Of a stretch of 64,000 nt of DNA, positions 58,435-64,000 are shown one piece after another. Numbering within the stretch: position 1 is the first letter of the stretch; each line of letters starts with the position of its first letter. The notes beneath the pieces are model-generated. The model was given only the letters and a program-made list of their open reading frames with translations, was not told the DNA's origin and searched no databases. The stretch lies in the NCBI RefSeq assembly GCF_035594125.1, contig NC_087166.1, positions 16,792,266-16,856,265 on the forward strand, written 5' to 3'. The stretch is from Scylla paramamosain. Lineage: Eukaryota; Arthropoda; Malacostraca; Decapoda; Portunidae. The position numbers and the translations under genes were made by a program.

Positions 58435-61271
58435 GGCCTGACCGCCACCGCCACCAATTCAAGGTTATCTCCGCCAATGTACGTGGTCTCCAAATGAACA
58501 TCGGAGACCTAACCCACAACTGTGTACTACGACACGATGCAGGTGCAGTTGTGGTGACGGAGACCTGGCTGAACGGAGAGGTGGAGCCATCCTTCGGCAA
58601 AATAGGTGGCTACACTCACTGGGCCAGGAGAGACCGACGGAATAGAGCTGGAGGTGGAGTGGCTGTCTGCTTCAGGGAGGGAGTGCAGGCACAACAACTC
58701 GACGTGGACACGCCGCCGCAGCTGGAGGTGATGTTCTTCCGGGTTGTGCTGGCCAACCACTCTGCCCTCCTGCTCTGCGCCATGTACCGCCCCCCCCGAC
58801 AAGGGCCTGACTCGCTCATGTACCTCAAGGAGGCCCTAGATGTCCTCCTTGTGACTCACCGCTGCCAACACTTTTTGCTTGTGGGCGACCTCAACCACCA
58901 CGTGGAGCACGACGCCTACGAAAACCTCCTGACGGTGCAGGGCCTGAAGGACCATGTGACCTTCCCCACTCATGAGCGGGGCGGGACCCTGGACCCCGTC
59001 ATATCCGACCTGGAGGAGGACACACTCAGCTGCCACCAGCTGGGTCTCGTGGGCAGCTCTAACCACCATGCTGTCCTGACCCAGGTGGACATGGGTGTGG
59101 CTCGTGACGAGGCCACCACTCGCACAGTCTGGCTATGGGATAGGGCAGACTGGGGCTCCCTTTGCCGAGACCTGCGCAGGACTGACTGGCCTTCCATCCT
59201 GCAAGGTGGAGCGGAGGTACAGGCGCGAGCCTTCACTTCCCACCTCTTGGCGCTCCAGGAACAACATGTGCCCCACCGTGAGTTCGTCGCCAGACCAACG
59301 GACCAGCCTTGGTTTGGCTACCGCTGCCGCGTTGCCGCCGAGGCGAAGTATTCTGCGTGGCTCCGCTACAAGCAGAATCCTACTCGGCGCAACAAAGACC
59401 TACATCGTGCGGCCTGCAAGAGGATGGTGACGACCTGCCAGTGGGCTATAGGGAGGTGGGAGGAGGACCTGCGGCGCCAGCTAGGAGGCCCTGGAGTGGG
59501 CAACAAGACTTGGTGGTCCCTTGTTAAGGGCAGACAGGGCCTAAACCATCAAGACACTGTCCCTCCTCTCACAAGGCCCGACGGAATGGTGGCCACCAGC
59601 AGCAAGGACAAAGCCCAGCTGCTGGCCACCCTTTACGCCGGGAAGATGGAGGTGGACGACCCTGAAAGGTCACCGCCTCTTCTAGAGCAGCAGTGCAGAG
59701 AGACTGTAACCAAGGTGGCGGTGACGCAGGGGCTTGTCGAGCGTCTGCTGCAGGGGCTCGATGTACAAAAAGCTACCGGTCCCGACAACATCAGCCCGCA
59801 CGTTTTGAAACAATGTGCCCGTGAGCTGGCTGTACCCCTCACCACTGTCTTCTCTGCCTGCTTACGGGAAAATACCTGGCCCTTAGTGTGGAAAGAGGCC
59901 CGGGTAGTTCCCGTACACAAGAGGAGCTCCAGGTCTGACCCAAAAAATTATCGACCCATCTCCCTGCTCTCTGTGGTGGGGAAAGTGTTTGAGAGGGTGG
60001 TGGCAGATGTGGTGTGTCGCCACCTCCAGGACAATTACCTCCTCTCAGACCAACAGTTTGGGTTCAGACCTGGGCGGTCCACCTCCGATCTCCTCATGCT
60101 CCTCACCGGGCGCTGGCAGGACGCCCTTGACGGCGGCCTCGACTCTGTTGTGGTGGCCCTGGATATAGTGGGCGCCTTCGACAGGGTCTGGCATGGGGAC
60201 CTTCTAGAAAAGCTGAGGGCAAAGGGGATCCAGGGTGACCTCCTTCAGCTCCTTGGCGACTACCTCCAAGGAAGGACCCTCCAGGTCGTTGTCAATGGGC
60301 AAGCGTCCGAGTCCCTCCCGGTGAGAGCGTCAGTGCCACAGGGCTCAGTGCTGGGGCCAGTCCTGTGGAACATCTACGTGGACGATCTTCTCTGACAGCT
60401 GCCAGCGGTCTCAGCTTATGCTGACGATTGCACTCTCTCCTGTACCTACCCTCGACACGAAAGTGTGCGTGCTGCTGAAGAGATCAATCAGCAGCTTGGG
60501 GTAATACAGGAGTGGGGGGCACGCTGGCAGGTGACCTTTGCTCCGGAGAAGACACAGGCAATGGTAGTTTCTCGATCCCCAGCTGCCGAGCCAGCAGTGG
60601 AGGGAGGGCTAAGCTTTGGTGGCCTTCCTCTCAAACTCCAGGAGTCCGTCAAGATTCTTGGGGTGGAGGTGGATCGAGGGCTGTGGTTTGACCGCCACGT
60701 CAAACACATTGCCCTTAAGGCCTCACACCGAGTCTCCTCCTTGAGGAGGGTGGCCAACTTGCTCGACAGGAGAGGGAGGCTCTTGCTCTACAAGGCCCAG
60801 ATACGGCCTTATTTAGAGTATGCCACCCTCTCCTGGATGTCCTGTGCTGCCACACACATCAACAAGCTCGACGGCATCCAGTGACGGGCGCTGCGACTGG
60901 TGGAAGCAGCAGGTGCTCCAGCCCATCCTGAGACTCCCGTCGACATGTTAGAACACCGCAGGGACGTTGCAGCCCTTGTGGTGTTCCACAAGGTACAGGT
61001 GCAGGGTGTGCCACATCTGGCGGGACTACGGCAGCCCATCAGAGTCACCTCGCGGGACACGAGAACGGTGTCATCCAGTGGTGACTCAGTGGAAGTGCCG
61101 CGTTCCCACTCCAGCCAACACCAGCGCACCTTTTGGGGGCGAGTCTCCAGACTGTGGAACGTCTTCGCGTCCTCCGTCCCTCATATCAGGATGGATACCC
61201 AGGACGTGAAGTTAGCAGCACACCACTGGAGGGGCTCGTTCCCAACCCCCCTGCTAACAATATTAATATAA
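58428..61271 (+). pseudogene. ORF2 of the LINE: endonuclease and reverse transcriptase, two TGA codons
   Basis: 947 sense codons and stops from ATG 58,428 to TAA 61,271. The APE-type endonuclease has ISANVRGLQ (Asn), VTETWLNGE (Glu), MYRPPRQGP, LVGDLNHHV (Asp, Asn) and GSSNHHAVLT (His). The linker contains WWSLVKGRQG. The RT has GLDVQKATGPDNISPHVLKQ, WKEARVVPVHKRSSR, NYRPISLLSVVGKVFERV, FGFRPGRSTSDLLMLLTGRW, VVALDIVGAFDRVWH, SVPQGSVLGPVLWNIYVDDL and AYADDC (intact active site). A thumb and the C-terminal FWGRVSRLWN block follow. TGA at 60,393-60,395 falls just before the AYADD motif, and TGA at 60,882-60,884 in the C-terminal tail. Both are one C-to-T step from CGA (Arg). The enzyme would nick target DNA and reverse transcribe the element RNA in place. 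Confidence 0.88.
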
Positions 61272-61285
61272 GTCTAACATAAAGA

Positions 61286-61288
<3 letters not shown>

Positions 61289-61329
<41 letters not shown>
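61289..61329. repeat. (TA)n in the LINE 3' UTR
   Basis: TA run of 41 bp just after the ORF2 stop. Confidence 0.9.
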
Positions 61330-61335
<6 letters not shown>

Positions 61336-61427
61336 TTGTATTTGTGTGTTGTGTCCCACCCCTAAAATAGGTTGCACATGGCAGTACGCCTTCGGGTGAT
61401 AATGTACCTATGTTTAAATAAAAAAAT

Positions 61428-61434
<7 letters not shown>

Positions 61435-61512
<78 letters not shown>
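61435..61512. repeat. (AG)n at the LINE 3' end
   Basis: 78-bp AG run directly after the A-rich tail. Same repeat and same strand orientation as the run at the LINE 5' side. Confidence 0.95.
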
Positions 61513-61514
<2 letters not shown>

Positions 61515-61559
61515 ACATTTGTGCGTGTCAGCGCAAATGCCTTGACAACTGTTGATGAT

Positions 61560-61687
<128 letters not shown>

Positions 61688-61909
61688 GGGGGGGGGAGGA
61701 GGTAGACAGCAGCCTTTTACCCAAAATTAAGTAGGTTCCTCCTCTTCCTCTCCTCCCTCACCATCCACCTGTGTCAGCAACTGTAAACAACAAAGGTAAA
61801 TTACATTACTGTTTTATTTAATTTAGTGTTATTTGTCTCTGTTTAGGGATATGTATTTTAATTTCATTCTATATTCTTCATCACAAAAAAAAAAATAAAT
61901 AAATAAATT

Positions 61910-61911
<2 letters not shown>

Positions 61912-61984
<73 letters not shown>
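61912..61984. repeat. (TA)n microsatellite
   Basis: TA run of 73 bp just left of the mariner-like right end. The sequence 61,690-61,910 shows no feature. Confidence 0.95.
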
Positions 61985-61993
<9 letters not shown>

Positions 61994-62009
61994 AATGCCA
62001 TGTTTCTGA

Positions 62010-62131
62010 AGCTGGAATGGATGAATTGTTTACATTAATTTCAATGGAAAAAAATGTTTTGGTTCACAAACAACTTCGTTTGCGAACAAAGGCCCGAACT
62101 GGATTAAGTTCATGAACCAAGGTACTACTGT
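62010..62131 (-). mobile_element. Mariner-like element, right end
   Basis: GGTTCACAAACAACTTCGTTTG, then GGATTAAGTTCATGAACC and AAGGTACTACTGTA. Read in reverse complement it starts TACAGTAGTACCTTGGTTC, the usual TA plus CAG-type start of mariner-like elements, and aligns with the left end at 57,316 (ACCTTGGTTCACAAAC). Confidence 0.55.
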
Positions 62132-62499
62132 ATTTTGCAAAAGTGCCAAAACATCAGATTTTCTGAAATGTTGGATGCTAAAATATGGGACTTTTCCTGT
62201 ATGCCTTAAACTTCACTTTACATCCATAGGCATATTTTTTTTCCCTTTCTTCACTCTTGCAAATGATCCTATAACACATAGGCCTTTCACAGCCCTGTTT
62301 CTTATCTCTCTGTCATTCTCATCATGTTGTCCTAAGACTTATCAGGTACTTGATTAAATTCACTTTCCTCCTTCATTCTCCCTCTCCTCCCATAACAACA
62401 CCTGCTTACAACTGGCACACTCAGTATCCTAAAGTCACACATTCCTGTTTCTTTTCTCTCAGTCACTGTGACCTTGCTTTTCCCATTCTTCATTTTTCA

Positions 62500-62500
<1 letters not shown>
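62132..62500. other. No gene seen
   Basis: Pyrimidine-rich sequence. No exon, repeat or RNA I can name. Confidence 0.45.

Positions 62501-62538
<38 letters not shown>
62501..62538. repeat. (AC)n microsatellite before a CR1-like LINE fragment
   Basis: 38 bp of CA, followed within about 30-90 bp by CR1-like endonuclease coding sequence. Confidence 0.95.
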
Positions 62539-62539
<1 letters not shown>

Positions 62540-62599
62540 TGTGAGAGAAATTAATGAGTTATTAAACTGAACTGCACTGGTTGTTGTTATATTATGTGA

Positions 62600-63590
62600 G
62601 ACAAAATGGAAAAATGAATGGACATTGACATTTCTGATAATAAATATGATTTTTGGATGAGAATTAGAAGTGACAAAGGAGGACGTGGAGTGATCATTCT
62701 GACTAAAAAATGTGTTAAGTGGAGAAGGTAATAAAAAACTGAAGACAAGACTGAAATTTTACAAGTGATGATTAGAAGTGGAAATGGAAAGATAATGAAT
62801 TATGTAGGAGTGTATGTGCCACCTATGACCAGTGCTTGGCGAAAAGAAGAGCACAAAGGTATGCTGGTAGATGTGTTAAAAGGTTTTGAAAAGATAGTGA
62901 TGGAAAGTAGTGATTTAGTTATTGTTGGTGATTTTAATTGTAAAGAGATAAATTGGGAGACATTGACAACTACTGGAAGTGAGAACACATGGAATAATAG
63001 ACTGTTAAACTAGGCGGTGAAAAACTTGATGACTCAGTGGGTTGATTGTGATACCAAATTTAGTGGAAGAGGTAAACCATCAAGACTTGATTTAGTGTTT
63101 ACCAAGTACATGGAAATTATTGAAACTATACACTATGATAGCCCTCTAGGTAAAAGTGACCATGTGTTGATGGAATTTAATTTGAAAAATGAAAATGTAA
63201 TCATTGATGAAAATTATAAGGTAAGAAGATTTAGATATAGTAAAGCTGGTTTTTGAAAAAAATTAAAGTACTTTGTTGCTCTGGATTGGAATGACTTTGA
63301 AGATGCAGAAGATGTTCAGAAAAAATTAGATGAATTTTTAAGGATATATAATACTGCTTTGGAGAAATTTGTACTTAGAGAAGGAGCAAGATGTAGAAAG
63401 GGTAAGAAATGGTTCAACACAAAATGCAAAGATGCTAGAAATTATAAGTTAAATGCTTGGAATAGATGAAAGAAATGGAAAACTGAGAGCAGATGGGAGG
63501 AATATATTGATGCTAGAAATGAGTACGTTGATATAATAAGAATGGAGAGAAGAAACTATGAAACAGAGACGCTTCTGTATCCATATGGAG
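62600..63590 (+). mobile_element. CR1-like LINE endonuclease fragment
   Basis: The plus strand reads KYDFWMRIRSDKGGRGVIIL, VGVYVPPMTSAWRKEEHKGM, VIVGDFNCKEINWE (catalytic Asp, Asn), then GRGKPSRLDLVFTKYMEI and SPLGKSDHVLMEFNL (His). The same motifs in the same order occur in the copies at 53 kb (plus) and 23.8 kb (minus). A post-endonuclease linker runs to about 63,550. Stops (for example TAG near 63,012 and TGA near 63,254) break the frame. Confidence 0.72.
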
Positions 63591-64000
63591 TAGTATTGTT
63601 TCCCCTACTGTCTTCTCATTCATTAAACATTCAAAATTCCTTTTGTACACTCCTGCCATCTCCTTGCTACTCACAAGAATTCCATCCTCTCTCTTCATTT
63701 TCATATTCTCATGCTTCTCTCCCCCATATTTTATTATCTTTCTTCAAATTATCATAATCATCAATCATAAGCTCCTATGATTTCACATCAGGATCAAGGT
63801 CTCCCCAAACTTCCTCAATGGTGCCTGCCTCTATCCATTCAGGCCCATCTTAGCAAGTTCTCCATCTGCCCTGTTGTATTTCCTATCACTAAAATACCAA
63901 TGTTATTCTTAATTGTCCATTTATTATCTGCTCTACACTTTGCTGATTAGAAGCTGCTGTTAAGGGCACACTCATCATTGTTTTGTCTGTTAGGTGGTAT
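63591..64000 (-). mobile_element. Possible RTE-like LINE linker fragment
   Basis: The minus strand reads REDGILVSSKEMAGVYKRNF and ECLMNEKTVGE, resembling the DGxLL-x-x-x-E-x-x-x-RxxxYFEELLN linker before the RT domain of RTE-like LINEs. It is cut by the window end and decayed. Confidence 0.35.

Larger units (their letters stand above)
57791..61434 (+). mobile_element. Two-ORF LINE (jockey/CR1 group), nearly complete
   Basis: 3.64 kb in plus orientation. It is GC-rich against its AT-rich surroundings. ORF1 (truncated at the 5' side) is followed by ORF2 with a 7-bp overlap, then a short 3' UTR containing (TA)n and an A-rich tail (AAATAAAAAAATAAAAAAAA). (AG)n borders it on both sides. The only coding defects visible are three in-frame TGA codons; no frameshift is seen in about 3.4 kb, so the copy is young. 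Confidence 0.9.

Overview
This is a repeat-dense eukaryotic window. I read it as decapod crustacean, probably a brachyuran crab. The reasons are large introns, very long (CT)n and (TA)n microsatellites, degenerate TTAGG-type repeats, and CR1-like, jockey-like and RTE-like LINE coding sequence of the kind that crowds crab genomes. Species is an inference; no host marker gene fixes it.

Layout. (1) 1-20,074: an AT-rich tandem satellite with a period of about 96 bp, mostly folded into one huge imperfect inverted repeat. Arm 1 is 707-8,978, the spacer 8,979-11,232 and arm 2 11,233-20,074. Arm 2 alone carries a 797-bp internally deleted LINE between ACAT target duplications. (2) 20,075-24,545: two CR1-like LINE copies on the minus strand, one with a (GA)n expansion inside its reading frame. 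(3) 24,868-25,584: a candidate inverted-terminal-repeat DNA element. (4) 25,600-44,817: host-gene territory. It has a promoter-like NRF-1 palindrome, a short first exon resembling a small mitochondrial protein (LYR-type or UQCC2-type N terminus), and four exons of a ketosamine-3-kinase (FN3K/FN3KRP family) gene with correct splice phases but an in-frame TAG in the first. Its introns hold jockey-like LINE pieces, a PIF/Harbinger scrap, mariner-like ends and microsatellites. (5) 45,400-51,878: an RTE-like LINE tail split by a young Ty3/gypsy LTR retrotransposon (two 487-bp LTRs about 99% identical, AGAC target duplication). The element has a textbook -1 ribosomal frameshift signal between gag and pol. 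(6) 51,916-55,625: a degraded CR1-like LINE bracketed by (AC)n. (7) 56,090-56,700: a LINE fragment interrupted by a tRNA-like SINE; the 37.8-38.3 kb relative serves as the empty site. (8) 57,315-62,131: mariner-like ends split by a nearly complete two-ORF LINE that is bracketed by (AG)n. (9) 62,560-64,000: more LINE fragments.

The only host genes I can support are the kinase and the short first exon near 25.76 kb. The kinase exons for the catalytic lobe are not visible here. They may lie beyond 64 kb, across a final intron packed with transposons, or be lost. The items most worth follow-up are the giant satellite palindrome with hairpins at its orientation switches, the mini-LINE, the gag-pol frameshift signal, the LINEs bracketed by microsatellites, and the stop codon in the kinase gene.
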